This document shows positions 49,650 to 58,746 of a stretch of DNA of 64,000 bases, piece by piece. Where the stretch lies: the NCBI RefSeq assembly GCF_003432115.1, contig NZ_QWDC01000001.1:992001-1056000 (forward strand), read 5' to 3'. Made by a program: the position numbers and the translations under genes. The notes below the pieces were generated by a model that searched no databases, was not told where the DNA came from, and saw only the letters and a program-made list of their open reading frames with translations. Source of the DNA: Mucilaginibacter conchicola. Lineage in GTDB: Bacteria; Bacteroidota; Bacteroidia; Sphingobacteriales; Sphingobacteriaceae. Position 1 is the first letter of the stretch, and every line of letters begins with the position of its first letter.

Positions 49650-50867
49650 ATGATTAAAAATGTGGCTATCCTCTTTTACTTGAAGAGAAGAGCAAATGCA
49701 AACGAAGAAAAAGTACCCGTTTATGTAAGAATTACTTGTGAGGGTCAACGGGTCGAAATGACAACCGGACAAAAGATCCATCCAAGATCATGGGATCCAA
49801 GTCAGGAAAGAGCAAAGGGCAAAGCAAGTGATAATGTAAAGCTTAACGTGGCACTTGATGAATTTGGACGAAAGATCAATGACACGATCCGTTATCTGAG
49901 AGACATACAAGAAGAACTCTCCGCAGAGAAGATCAAAAATCGTTTCTTAGGTAAAGCCGAAAAGCCAATTATGCTGATGGATGTGTTCAAAGAGCATAAT
50001 CAGAAAGCAGCAGCTTTAGTTGGCCAAGAGTTTTCTCCATCTACTGTCACAAGGTATGAAACAACGCTAAAGCACACTCAAAACTTCATGCAATGGAAAT
50101 ACAAGATCAATGATATCCGTGTTAAAGAGATAGATCATCGATTTATTAGCGAATTTGAATTTTACCTGCGTTCAGTGCGTAAGTGTAATAATAACTCAGC
50201 TTTAAAGTACATCAAAAATTTTGGCAAGATCGTTCGCATTTGTCTTGCCAACGGCTGGATAATCATAAACCCTTTCTTAAATTATAAAATCAAAATTAAG
50301 AAGGTTGACAGGCCCTTTCTTTCGCAGGAGGAACTGGAATTGATGGCGTCCAAAAAATTCGTCGGTCCCCGTCTCGAACAAGTTAGGGACATATTCCTGT
50401 TCAGTTGCTATACCGGGCTGGCATACATCGACGTACAAAAACTAAAACGTTCGGAAATAGTAAAAGGCTTCGATGGCGAACAATGGATTTTTACCAATCG
50501 CCAAAAAACAGATACGCCTTCGAGAATTCCCCTGCTACCTTATGCAATGACAGTAATAGAAAAATATCGTGAGCATCCTCAATGTACAACTGAGGACAAA
50601 CTTTTACCCGTGCTAAGTAACCAGAAAATGAATGCTTATCTTAAAGAGATAGCCGACTTGTGCGGTATTCTCAAAGACCTGACATTCCATATCGCGCGAC
50701 ACACCTTTGCCACTACCGTAACATTGCTAAATGGGGTACCGATCGAAAGTGTTTCAAAAATGCTGGGACATACGAATATCAAAACGACCCAACATTATGC
50801 CAGAATTTTAGATCTGAAAGTCGGAGAAGATATGAGTGTGCTAAGAACAAAAATGCAAACAAAATAG
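49650..50867 (+). CDS. Tyrosine recombinase / integrase (Bacteroidetes Arm-binding type)
   Basis: The 405-residue enzyme has an N-terminal Arm-DNA-binding region (about 1-90; FYLKRRANANEEKVPVYVRI), a SAM-like core-binding domain (about 105-215), and a catalytic domain with the RHRY residues. These are Arg in FSCYTGLAYIDVQKLKRSEI, Lys/Arg near QKTDTPSRIPLLPYAM, HIARHTFATTV (H-x-x-R), GHTNIKTTQHYARI (His and nucleophile Tyr). Such integrases move conjugative elements and genomic islands into tRNA/tmRNA genes. Position right after ssrA supports ssrA as attB (inference). Lower GC than the genes to its left. Confidence 0.92.
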   Translation: MIKNVAILFYLKRRANANEEKVPVYVRITCEGQRVEMTTGQKIHPRSWDPSQERAKGKASDNVKLNVALDEFGRKINDTIRYLRDIQEELSAEKIKNRFLGKAEKPIMLMDVFKEHNQKAAALVGQEFSPSTVTRYETTLKHTQNFMQWKYKINDIRVKEIDHRFISEFEFYLRSVRKCNNNSALKYIKNFGKIVRICLANGWIIINPFLNYKIKIKKVDRPFLSQEELELMASKKFVGPRLEQVRDIFLFSCYTGLAYIDVQKLKRSEIVKGFDGEQWIFTNRQKTDTPSRIPLLPYAMTVIEKYREHPQCTTEDKLLPVLSNQKMNAYLKEIADLCGILKDLTFHIARHTFATTVTLLNGVPIESVSKMLGHTNIKTTQHYARILDLKVGEDMSVLRTKMQTK

Positions 50868-50877
50868 GCTGATCAAT

Positions 50878-51404
50878 ATGACAAATCAAACTGAAGTGGC
50901 ATCAGATGCAATCATCGCAGGTAAGATTGTGAGAAACCGGAAAGTCATGTTTGACCGGGACTTGGCGGATTTATATAATGTACCGACAGGTCAATTGAAG
51001 CGGGCTGTACGCAGAAACATCAAACGATTTCCGAACGACTTTATGTTTCAGTTGACCCAGGAAGAATTTAAAAACTTGATATTCCAAAATGGCACATCAA
51101 ACTGGGGAGTTACACGCAAATTACCTTACGTCTTTACCGAACAGGGTGTTACCATGCTATCTGGAATCTTAAACAGTGAACGTGCGATAAGTGTAAATAT
51201 TCAGATTATGCGGATTTCTCAAAAGTGCGAGAAGTATTTCTCGATAACACAGAAATCCGGCTTGAGCTTGAAAAGATCAAGACCCACTTATCCAATCATG
51301 ATACGAATATCGAGCTCGTTTTTCAGTATCTGGATGAATTTCTTGTGTCTAAAATTAATCTTCCCCACCGCAAGAGAATAGGATACAAATCAGATGATCT
51401 TTGA
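50878..51404 (+). pseudogene. ORF6N-domain protein, frameshifted
   Basis: Residues 1-110 match ORF6N/KilA-N-type proteins of phages and islands: IVRNRKVMFDRDLADLYNVP, QLKRAVRRNIKRFPNDFMFQ, PYVFTEQGVTMLSGILNSER and INIQIMRI. At ATG CGG ATT TCT (51208-51219) the frame breaks: the frame continues as ISQKCEKYFS to 51381, whereas shifting one base restores FSKVREVFLDNTEIRLELEK and IKTHLSNHDTNIELVFQYLD up to YKSDDL and the stop at 51402-51404. A single missing T in the run 51214-51217 explains it. Ten bp after the integrase stop. It may be a real loss, an assembly error, or a slippage site; an A/T-rich heptamer is not obvious. Confidence 0.8.
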
Positions 51405-51547
51405 ACATGTTAAACTCATGCTAACACCGGTTACTTTCAGCGTTATTCTGCCCTTTATAATTATAAAAGGCTGTGTCTCATAACTGTCACAACCAAAAAG
51501 TCAATTTCAAGGTCTCGCAAAATGCGAGACCTTCCGAACGCCAATAA

Positions 51548-51622
51548 TTAATTCATCGAACTATATTCCATCGGCGAATGCCCTACCTGTTTCTTGAAAA
51601 GCCTTGCAAAATGCGTTGGTAT
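51548..51622 (-). pseudogene. C-terminal fragment of an AraC-family regulator
   Basis: Read leftward the frame gives PTHFARLFKKQVGHSPMEYS followed by SMN and a stop at 51548-51550. This is the second HTH and tail of an AraC protein. Upstream codons (VRVQI) end at a stop, and nothing beyond it matches the family, so only about 24 codons remain. A remnant of a deleted regulator gene. Confidence 0.65.
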
Positions 51623-51943
51623 TTGAACCCTAACTCATAACTTAGGCACCGTTAGGTGGCCTTCCGAATGTAGACACGGAGTCTTTGCTTTGTGTGTAGC
51701 GGTATGAGTGGTCAGTGCCAAGAATCATTAATAGGTCAACCTGCCGAGCTCAGAATTGTTTTCCGAACGGCAATTAACTTAACTGATAGTTAACCAGCGT
51801 GGGACTCAAACACTAGTAGCAAATCCTGGAAGACCTTTGGTTCTGATGTATGGCCTATTAAGTGAAACTGCCAGTAAGAAATGCAATCTAGCACATCATA
51901 AACTTCTCAAATTTTATTGCAAAAGCAATACATTAGGTGGTAA

Positions 51944-51978
51944 TTAATATGATACCGCATAATGCGGTATCATATTAA
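51944..51978. repeat. 35-bp near-perfect palindrome
   Basis: The left arm TTAATATGATACCGCAT (51944-51960) and right arm ATGCGGTATCATATTAA (51962-51978) are perfect reverse complements around a single A. It lies 106 bp after the stop of the outer membrane protein gene. Such length without loop is unusual for a terminator (no T-run). It could be a cruciform, recombination or protein-binding site. Confidence 0.85.
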
Positions 51979-52084
51979 ACCATTTAATAACGCTATTATT
52001 CAAACCAATTCACTTATCGTTTGGTAAATACCAAGCTTATTTGACACGCCCCCAGTTAAAGACATTTTTATCGATAGGCTATCA

Positions 52085-52666
52085 TCATCTTACATCGTTT
52101 TTTATTTTATTGCCGGTGCTGCGTGCAGGTAAATATATTTGGAAGCCAAAGGACAAATTCAGATTGCTCTGATAACCCTGACTGCCGAACCCACCTAATC
52201 CATTATATTTAAGAAGAGTCTCCAATCCGATATTTGGCGTAATAAAGTACGCAAAACCGGGCCCGAAGCTAAAGTCAAGCCCGTTAGTATTGCCTCCGCC
52301 ATTACTAACGTTTACGCCGCCAAGGCCGATGGTGCCTTCTCCGAATAGGCGTCCGTGTTTTAGTATTTCTACGTCTGACCCTGTGTAGTACCGTCCTAAA
52401 GCACCTAAACCATAATTAACGGTAGTATTTGACCCTTTTGCTGTTTGGATGCCTAGGTCAACATAAGCGCCTAAGGCGATATTGTCTTGTACGAACCATG
52501 CGGCTTTCGGAGTGACATCAAGGCTAAACACCTTCGGATCATTTAAGCCCAGATTGATATTGGTGAAATTGCCACCGACCATAACATTTCCTTTCTGAAT
52601 CTGTGCCGTTGCATTCAAGCCATTAAGGATTGTTAAAATAACTGTAATAAATAATACTTTTTTCAT
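52085..52666 (-). CDS. Outer membrane beta-barrel protein
   Basis: The 193-residue protein has a signal peptide MKKVLFITVILTILNGLNATA-Q and an OMP_b-brl/OmpA-like small barrel: GGNFTNINLGLNDPKVFSLD, AAWFVQDNIALGAYVDLGIQ, YGLGALGRYYTGSDVEIL, FGEGTIGLGGVNVSNGGG, PGFAYFITPNIGLETLLKYN and the last strand NLNLSFGFQIYL. Eight strands. Function unknown; common in Bacteroidota. Confidence 0.82.
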   Translation of the reverse strand: MKKVLFITVILTILNGLNATAQIQKGNVMVGGNFTNINLGLNDPKVFSLDVTPKAAWFVQDNIALGAYVDLGIQTAKGSNTTVNYGLGALGRYYTGSDVEILKHGRLFGEGTIGLGGVNVSNGGGNTNGLDFSFGPGFAYFITPNIGLETLLKYNGLGGFGSQGYQSNLNLSFGFQIYLPARSTGNKIKNDVR

Positions 52667-52726
52667 ATGTTTCTGTTGATTTTTACAGGATCGTAGACCT
52701 GCCTTAAGGCAGGTATTAATTAATGA

Positions 52727-53113
52727 TTAGCCGTTCTTAGTGAACAATGTCGATGACCGTGAATGCAATTTCACTTTATTGATCAATTCGTCTATGTTAA
52801 ACGGTTTTGAAATAAAATCTTCGCAGCCGAAGCTGCCGGGTTTAAGCCCTTTGTCTGAATAGGCAGAAAAAATGATCACCGGGAGGCGCGCTGATGAAAC
52901 GGAATTTTTTATAAGCGCACAAACTGCACCGCCATCCGGATCACCCAGTGAATAATCGATCAATATCAGGTCCGGTCTTCTTCGCGTTATAAGATCTAAT
53001 ACATCTTTCGCATTAGGAGCGGTATCCACCTCAAAACCCTCATACATTAATACCTCCTGTACTATGTCAAGAACTTCTGATCTGTCATCTATTATTAGTA
53101 TACGTTTGTTCAT
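52727..53113 (-). CDS. Single-domain response regulator (receiver)
   Basis: From the ATG at 53113 (128 residues). Receiver domain: ILIIDDRSEVLDIVQEVLMY (acidic pair D9, D10), phospho-acceptor Asp in PDLILIDYSLGDPDGGA, Ser/Thr in VIIFSAYSDKG and Lys in FISKPFNIDELINKV. No output domain, so it acts by protein contacts. A further upstream frame adds residues without family match. Near the CheB-CheR/histidine kinase genes, so it may take phosphate from that kinase. Confidence 0.88.
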   Translation of the reverse strand: MNKRILIIDDRSEVLDIVQEVLMYEGFEVDTAPNAKDVLDLITRRRPDLILIDYSLGDPDGGAVCALIKNSVSSARLPVIIFSAYSDKGLKPGSFGCEDFISKPFNIDELINKVKLHSRSSTLFTKNG

Positions 53114-53456
53114 ATTTAGTACTTTAGTTACATGAATAATGCAGAGGGGTACAAAGCCATCGCTAATTTTAATGTAATGCGAAACGCTTTTACTTATTAA
53201 TAAACCAAAATTACTAAAGGCGATTTTTACTAAAAATGTTGAAATCCCCAAATTGCATACGCGTTTTACTCTTTTTAGGAGTGTTCGAATACGGTAAATT
53301 TTTGATGGTGACAAGGGTCACTCTGAGAAGTTAACCATGTGAGATTAGTAAAACTTAGTCAAAAAATGGGTAATTAGAAGCTATAGCAAAATTTACATCC
53401 ATCGTGAGTATGGGGGTGCAATAGTTGAGGTAAAAACAGAAGATGCTGATGACGGT

Positions 53457-54104
53457 TTAGATAATCCCGTTTAGTATTGCAAATCTTACCAAGGCGATAG
53501 TATTTCGCGTTCCGCTTTTATCGATCATCGCCTGCCGTTGATTTTCGATAGTTCGCTTACTGGTAAACAATTTATCTGCAATTTCCTGATTAGTGAAACC
53601 TTCACCTAATAAAGATAATATTTCAATTTCGCGGGTAGAAAAATCAAGATCCTGTACATTTTTGTGGGTTACGGGGTCAGGAAGAGCCAGCAATCTGTTC
53701 AAAAAACGTCTTGCAAGATCTGAACAAATGTATTGCGTAAAGTGATGTGTATGTTTGATCGCGAATACCAATTCGTCCGGACTGACGCTTTTTAACAGAT
53801 ACCCCTTAGCACCGGCTTTAAAAGCTTTTAATACGTACTTCTCGTTATCCATAGCACTTAAAATAATCACTTTTGTTTCAGGATAATTTGTTTTTAGCTT
53901 TTCAGCAAGCTCTATTCCACCTAATTGGGGCATATTCATATCCGCCAGGATAATGTTAGCTTTGACACCATTATCGAGCAAATTAAGCACATCCTGCCCA
54001 TTTGAAGCTTCTCCTGCAATTGAAAAGTTTTTTTCCTTCTCAAGCAGTGAACGGATTCCCCCGCGAACAATGTGGTGATCTTCTGCTAAAATAATTTGTA
54101 TCAT
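53457..54104 (-). CDS. LuxR/NarL-type response regulator
   Basis: The 215-residue regulator: receiver (about 1-120) with IILAEDHHIVRGGIRSLLEK, phospho-Asp in NIILADMNMPQLGGIELAEK, VIILSAMDNEKYVLKAF, Lys in AKGYLLKSVSPDEL; and a C-terminal GerE/LuxR HTH (about 150-212) with LDFSTREIEILSLLGEGFTN and QEIADKLFTSKRTIENQRQA. Sits 12 bp downstream of the histidine kinase gene on the same strand, thus its cognate partner. Confidence 0.93.
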   Translation of the reverse strand: MIQIILAEDHHIVRGGIRSLLEKEKNFSIAGEASNGQDVLNLLDNGVKANIILADMNMPQLGGIELAEKLKTNYPETKVIILSAMDNEKYVLKAFKAGAKGYLLKSVSPDELVFAIKHTHHFTQYICSDLARRFLNRLLALPDPVTHKNVQDLDFSTREIEILSLLGEGFTNQEIADKLFTSKRTIENQRQAMIDKSGTRNTIALVRFAILNGII

Positions 54105-54116
54105 AAGATATCTGCT

Positions 54117-55655
54117 TTATTCATTCCTGTAACTCAAGGTTGCTGTGACAGATGTTCCACTGCCAACAGAAGATTTAACCTGCAAAGTTCCATTATACAG
54201 GTTTACACGGTTACGTATGCTTGTTAGCCCCGCGCCTGTAGGCACCTGGGGCGGCGCTGTAGGTGGGAACCCCCTGCCGTTATCCGTAACGTGGATCTCA
54301 ATAAGTTTATTTTTGTGCACATCGATAGTAATTTTTGAAGCACCTGAATGTTTCATTGCATTATTTACCAGTTCTTGTATAATTCGAAAAATGCTTATTT
54401 CAATGTCCAACGAAAATCTTCTGGAAAATCCACTGAGATTGGCAGTTATCTCCATCTGGTCTGTAGACAACCGCGTACAAAGTTCTTCAAGGGTGGCACC
54501 CAGTCCGAAATCTGCAAGAATAGCAGGTGCCAATCGAAATGATAAATTCCTGGTTTCTTCAATAACAGCGTCTAAAAGCGCGTTCACTCCGTTTACCTCG
54601 GGTAGGTTATCATCAGTTTGTAAAGCAGATAGGCGGATACGAATACCGTACAGTAACTGGCTTACGCCATCGTGCAGGGCATCACTTATCCTTTTGCGCT
54701 CATTTTCTTCGGCGGCCAGTGTAGCCAGCGCGATGGCAGTCTGCTGATCATGTTTTAATCGGGCGGACTCTTGTTCTATCCTGCGCTTTTCCGTTATATC
54801 CATCATGATACCAATAAAACGATCAGGCTGGCTCTCCTCACGTACAACGTGGCCGCGTATACTGGCAAAGCATTCATGTCCTGCATAGTTTAGGAACCTG
54901 CACACCACATCAATTTCGCTTTGTTGGTTCAAAGATTTGCGAAAGTGCTGATCAACTCTTTTTCGGTCATCAGGATGCACCATATTGATAAAGGTTTGAT
55001 ACTTATCATCAAATTCGTTATTTTTAATAGCAAATATTTGAAAGTTGGTATCATCCAGGAAAAAGGTCATGGTATCAGGTTCCAGTTCCCAGGTACCAGA
55101 GGCAGAAGCTTCCAAAGCGAGTTCAAGTCTTTCCTTAGTTTTGATCAGGTTTTTATCTGCGTTTACACGTTCGGTAACGTCGATCATAGCAATATCACAC
55201 TGAAGCGGCATCGCCTCCGCAGGAGAAATAGCAATACCTTCTACCTGCACATAAACTTCCGAAGCATTATCAGTAAGTAATTTAAGAAGACAACTTTGTT
55301 TGGATTTGGTCCTGATGAGATCGCGAAAAAAAAAATGGTAGCGGTCAGCGTATTCTGGCGACAAAAATGATTGCAGCCGCTTGTTCAGGATCCTGCGTTT
55401 TATTGTCCCCAACATGCTCATGCCTGCATTGTTTACCTCATTTACGATTCCGTCAGTATTTAAAATAAAATATCCTATCGGGGCCAGATCATAGATACCC
55501 GCAAATTTTAACTGCTGCAGTTCTAACTGTTCATTAGCCAACCGCAGTTCATCATTCTGCATTTCAAGCTCAGCTTGGTGAAGCTGCAGTTGCTGGAGAA
55601 GATAAAAATCACCAGATAATTTATCCTCTTTAGGGTTGGCTGATTGTTTCGTCAT
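54117..55655 (-). CDS. Sensor histidine kinase with two PAS domains (NarX/DesK-type)
   Basis: The 512-residue protein: coiled coil LHQAELEMQNDELRLANEQL, PAS 1 (about 50-160), PAS 2/PAC (about 180-295, ERLELALEASASGTWELEPD), HisKA_3 dimerisation with KRISDALHDGVSQLLYGIR (phospho-His in LHDGVSQ), and HATPase_c with RIIQELVNNAMKHSGASKIT and VTDNGRGFPPTAPP, ending GAGLTSIRNRVNLYNGTLQV. Soluble. Starts within the last 26 bp of the CheB-CheR gene in another frame, suggesting translational coupling, and it likely senses together with it and phosphorylates the LuxR regulator. Confidence 0.93.
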   Translation of the reverse strand: MTKQSANPKEDKLSGDFYLLQQLQLHQAELEMQNDELRLANEQLELQQLKFAGIYDLAPIGYFILNTDGIVNEVNNAGMSMLGTIKRRILNKRLQSFLSPEYADRYHFFFRDLIRTKSKQSCLLKLLTDNASEVYVQVEGIAISPAEAMPLQCDIAMIDVTERVNADKNLIKTKERLELALEASASGTWELEPDTMTFFLDDTNFQIFAIKNNEFDDKYQTFINMVHPDDRKRVDQHFRKSLNQQSEIDVVCRFLNYAGHECFASIRGHVVREESQPDRFIGIMMDITEKRRIEQESARLKHDQQTAIALATLAAEENERKRISDALHDGVSQLLYGIRIRLSALQTDDNLPEVNGVNALLDAVIEETRNLSFRLAPAILADFGLGATLEELCTRLSTDQMEITANLSGFSRRFSLDIEISIFRIIQELVNNAMKHSGASKITIDVHKNKLIEIHVTDNGRGFPPTAPPQVPTGAGLTSIRNRVNLYNGTLQVKSSVGSGTSVTATLSYRNE

Positions 55656-58581
55656 CGATCGTAAACAAGATTAAGAAAATGTCGTTTTTGAGTTCAGCAT
55701 CAAATAGACGAGACCTGATAATTATTTCCTTATCCGTCCCGGGTATCAAAATAGCCGCTTCCTGCGGCATTCCCGTCGCAAGGCATTTATCCAACGTCTC
55801 GATAGTTGCATCTGTTTGCCAACGCTGGCTCAGAAAAGCGGGTAGCGATTTTCCAAGCAGATCCGTCCTTAGTACTTCAAAGAAATTAAGGAATGCCGGG
55901 TTTGCATGTGTAATAGACAATGATCTGTCCAACCTGCACATTGCCAAGGTAGATTGTTCGGCCATTGCATCTGTATACTCTTTAAGTGTATTCAGTTGCG
56001 ACTGCATTAATTTAAAATCTGTTATCAACGTAAAGGTGATCACCGCACCTGATATAAAATTATCAGACGTACGGTAAGGCATAATCCTGACCCGATACCA
56101 TTCCTTGTCATATGTGCTCATATCGATTTCCTTGATCGCGAGCTTATCTATTACTTCCCTAATGTCATCTTCCTTAAGTGATTGTTCAAAATTGTCCACT
56201 ACATGCATGATAGGCCGACCTATATCTGTTGAGATGAGGTTAAACAGCTCTTTAACTTGTGGCGTATAACGAAGAATAATTAAGTTATTGTCCAGGAAGA
56301 TGGTGCCGATCTCGGTAACGTCGAGCAGGTTTTTCATGTCATTATTAAGCCTTGTAAGCTCTTCTGCCTTCGACTGATATTGCACATTAATAGTCATCAG
56401 CTCTTCATTTAGCGATTGCATTTCCTCTTTCGTGGTCAGCGATTCCTCGTTGGTACTCTGCAATTCCTCATTTGTGCTTTGCAATTCTTCGTTTGTTGAT
56501 TTTAGTTCTTCCATCGATGATTCCATTTGCTCAATGGTATTATTTAACCTTTGCCGTGTAAACAGCAGTTCGCGTTCAAGCTCAGACACCCGCGAAGATT
56601 CATCCGCAGTTGCAGCCTTTATCCGGTTATTCCGCTTTACAGGAGCAATAGATTTTTCAAAAATCAACAATACCGAATCCTGCATGCCTTCTTCTTCAAC
56701 TTTAACAGCACGCAGATTGATCACCTGGTCAGATTTTTCACCTTTTAGCCTTACATCGCGCACTGCGACGTTCTTTCCATCAGCCAAGGCCTGACTTATG
56801 CAGTATTCTACCGGGTAACGCAACTCTTCCCGAACCATTTTATGAATACTCATGGTTGCCTGGCCGCTCGGGAACGACAATAATTCATCGGTTTTTCCAT
56901 TTGTAAACAAAATGGTACCTTTTATATCTACCAATATGGCAGCAGGTGCAACGTGTTCTATCAACACCCGGTTAAAAAATTCATTTGCCGACTTTACCGG
57001 GTTCAATGCCGGAGCTTTTTTGTCCGATTTATCTTCCAGCATTGGTACCGGCGCAACATTAAAAGGGAAATCGGCCAGTCTGGTAGCCTGTACATTGCCT
57101 TTCATTCGTTCAAATAGCTTCCATTTATGATCTACCGATAAAAACATATCGGTAAAGCCCCCAATGGTTTCGGCGGGGCCCATTAACAATAACCCACCGG
57201 GATTAAGTGCGTAATAAAATAGCGGAATGATCCTTTTTTGGAGTTCAGCAGTAAAATAGATCAGCATATTGCGGCAGCAAATCAAATCAAGCCGTATAAA
57301 GGGCGCATCTTTGATTATATTTTGCTGAGCGAATACGATCATCTCCCGCATATGTTTGTTCACTACGTATCCATTTCCTCTTTTTGTAAAAAACCTTCGC
57401 AAGCGCTCAGGTGAAATGTAAGCGGCAATATTTCCATGATAAACTCCTGCCCGCGCATGCTCCAATGCGTCCTGATCCAGATCGGTAGCGTAGATCTGTA
57501 CTTTACGCTGGATGTGGTTAGGTTCTTCATCCTGGCATTCCATAATGATCATGGCGACAGAATAGGCTTCTTCCCCCGTGGAACATCCTGCAATCCAAAC
57601 GCGTATGGGATCGTCTTCGTTCTTGTTTTTCAACAAGTTATATATTTTTGATTTTAATCTGTCAAAAGCTTCCTCATCTCTAAAAAACTTTGTAACTCCT
57701 ATCAGTAGTTCGTTAAAAAGTGTTTTTATTTCCTGTGGATTCTCTTTGAGCAGATCTACATAACTGTCGTAATCTTTTAACTGATAATAAGCTATCCGCC
57801 TGTCAATTCTTCTGGTGATGGTGCTCATTTTATATTGAGCGAAATCATTGCCGGTGTAAGACCTTAACAGCATCAAAACTTTCTGCACGGCATTACCTGT
57901 TTGCATAGCAAACCGCTCCTGATCCGAATCCAGTGCGAGCGCAGGGTGGTTCATATACCGGATAAGGCTATGTGGCATTTCCTCCGGCGCAAGTACAAAA
58001 TCAACCAGACCGGTTCCGATAGCTGCCCTGGGCATACTGTCATATTCTGCAGTTAAGGGGTCCTGAACTAAAGTTACGCCAAGTTTTTCTTTAAGCATAC
58101 GGATACCGGTTTCACCATCAGAACCCATGCCAGAGAAAATGACACCCGCCCCTTTACCCCATTGGTCGTCAGCAAGGCTTTGCAGAAAAAAGTCGATAGG
58201 CTGGCGAACACCCTTTGTTTTAGACGGCGGCATTAATAACAACCGCCGGTTATGCATCCCCATATCTTTGTTACGGGGTATCAGGTACACTTTATTAGGT
58301 TCGATAACCATTCCGTCGACCGCTTCAGAAACAGGCATCGGCGTAAAACGCTGGAAGACCTCATCAAGATGACTACGGTAATTCGGATCAAGATGCATGA
58401 TAATGACAAAGGACATCCCGCTATCTGCAGGCATTTTCGAAAAGAATTTTTCAAAAGACAGGAAAGATCCTGCCGAACCGCCCAGGCCTATTACAGGGAA
58501 AGATTCAGATGATGTATTCCTCGGATCGGCTTCAATCGTTACTTGTTCTGTAATTTCGTTTTTCTCGGGTGTCTCAGGCAT
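55630..58581 (-). CDS. CheB methylesterase-CheR methyltransferase-PAS fusion
   Basis: The 983-residue soluble protein. Residues about 25-215: CheB-type esterase with Ser-His-Asp triad (FPVIGLGGSAGS, IIMHLDPNYRSHLDEVF, GMGSDGETGIRMLKEKLGV). Residues about 225-500: CheR with MSTITRRIDRRIAYYQLKDY, TKFFRDEEAFDRLK, the SAM motif IAGCSTGEEAYSVAM and RNMLIYFTAELQKRIIP. Residues about 530-650: PAS. Then a coiled coil (about 670-755) with repeated STNEELQ units, then two more PAS domains to the C-terminus. In many relatives a histidine kinase is fused behind; here it is the overlapping next gene. No chemoreceptor genes are nearby. Confidence 0.92.
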   Translation of the reverse strand: MPETPEKNEITEQVTIEADPRNTSSESFPVIGLGGSAGSFLSFEKFFSKMPADSGMSFVIIMHLDPNYRSHLDEVFQRFTPMPVSEAVDGMVIEPNKVYLIPRNKDMGMHNRRLLLMPPSKTKGVRQPIDFFLQSLADDQWGKGAGVIFSGMGSDGETGIRMLKEKLGVTLVQDPLTAEYDSMPRAAIGTGLVDFVLAPEEMPHSLIRYMNHPALALDSDQERFAMQTGNAVQKVLMLLRSYTGNDFAQYKMSTITRRIDRRIAYYQLKDYDSYVDLLKENPQEIKTLFNELLIGVTKFFRDEEAFDRLKSKIYNLLKNKNEDDPIRVWIAGCSTGEEAYSVAMIIMECQDEEPNHIQRKVQIYATDLDQDALEHARAGVYHGNIAAYISPERLRRFFTKRGNGYVVNKHMREMIVFAQQNIIKDAPFIRLDLICCRNMLIYFTAELQKRIIPLFYYALNPGGLLLMGPAETIGGFTDMFLSVDHKWKLFERMKGNVQATRLADFPFNVAPVPMLEDKSDKKAPALNPVKSANEFFNRVLIEHVAPAAILVDIKGTILFTNGKTDELLSFPSGQATMSIHKMVREELRYPVEYCISQALADGKNVAVRDVRLKGEKSDQVINLRAVKVEEEGMQDSVLLIFEKSIAPVKRNNRIKAATADESSRVSELERELLFTRQRLNNTIEQMESSMEELKSTNEELQSTNEELQSTNEESLTTKEEMQSLNEELMTINVQYQSKAEELTRLNNDMKNLLDVTEIGTIFLDNNLIILRYTPQVKELFNLISTDIGRPIMHVVDNFEQSLKEDDIREVIDKLAIKEIDMSTYDKEWYRVRIMPYRTSDNFISGAVITFTLITDFKLMQSQLNTLKEYTDAMAEQSTLAMCRLDRSLSITHANPAFLNFFEVLRTDLLGKSLPAFLSQRWQTDATIETLDKCLATGMPQEAAILIPGTDKEIIIRSRLFDAELKNDIFLILFTIDDETISQP

Positions 58582-58746
58582 CGGTCGCGCTTAGTAGGTA
58601 GGTGATAAAAGTAACCATAAAATTAGATTTATGACACGGTTTAAAAAAGTGAAGTATTTAACCTATGAAATTGGTGTAATTTACTTAAAGAGTAAAAATA
58701 CATCGCCGTAATTTTGTTGTACATCATCAATTGTGCAAACTGTCCT

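Larger units (their letters stand above)
51405..52084. other. Decayed intergenic stretch of the putative island
   Basis: About 680 bp without an intact gene. It holds an 11-bp stem hairpin (AAGGTCTCGCA with TGCGAGACCTT, 51509-51533, loop AAA, no T-run), the C-terminal remnant of an AraC gene (51548-51622), repeated CCTTCCGAA words (51530, 51660, 51760), and the 35-bp palindrome at 51944-51978. GC content is low. No tRNA, promoter or coding signal was seen in the rest. Confidence 0.6.

Noticed and set aside
51465-51500. Possible IS end (GGCTGTGTCTCATAACTGTC)
   Set aside because: It resembles some IS terminal repeats, but no transposase remnant and no matching opposite end could be found in the region.
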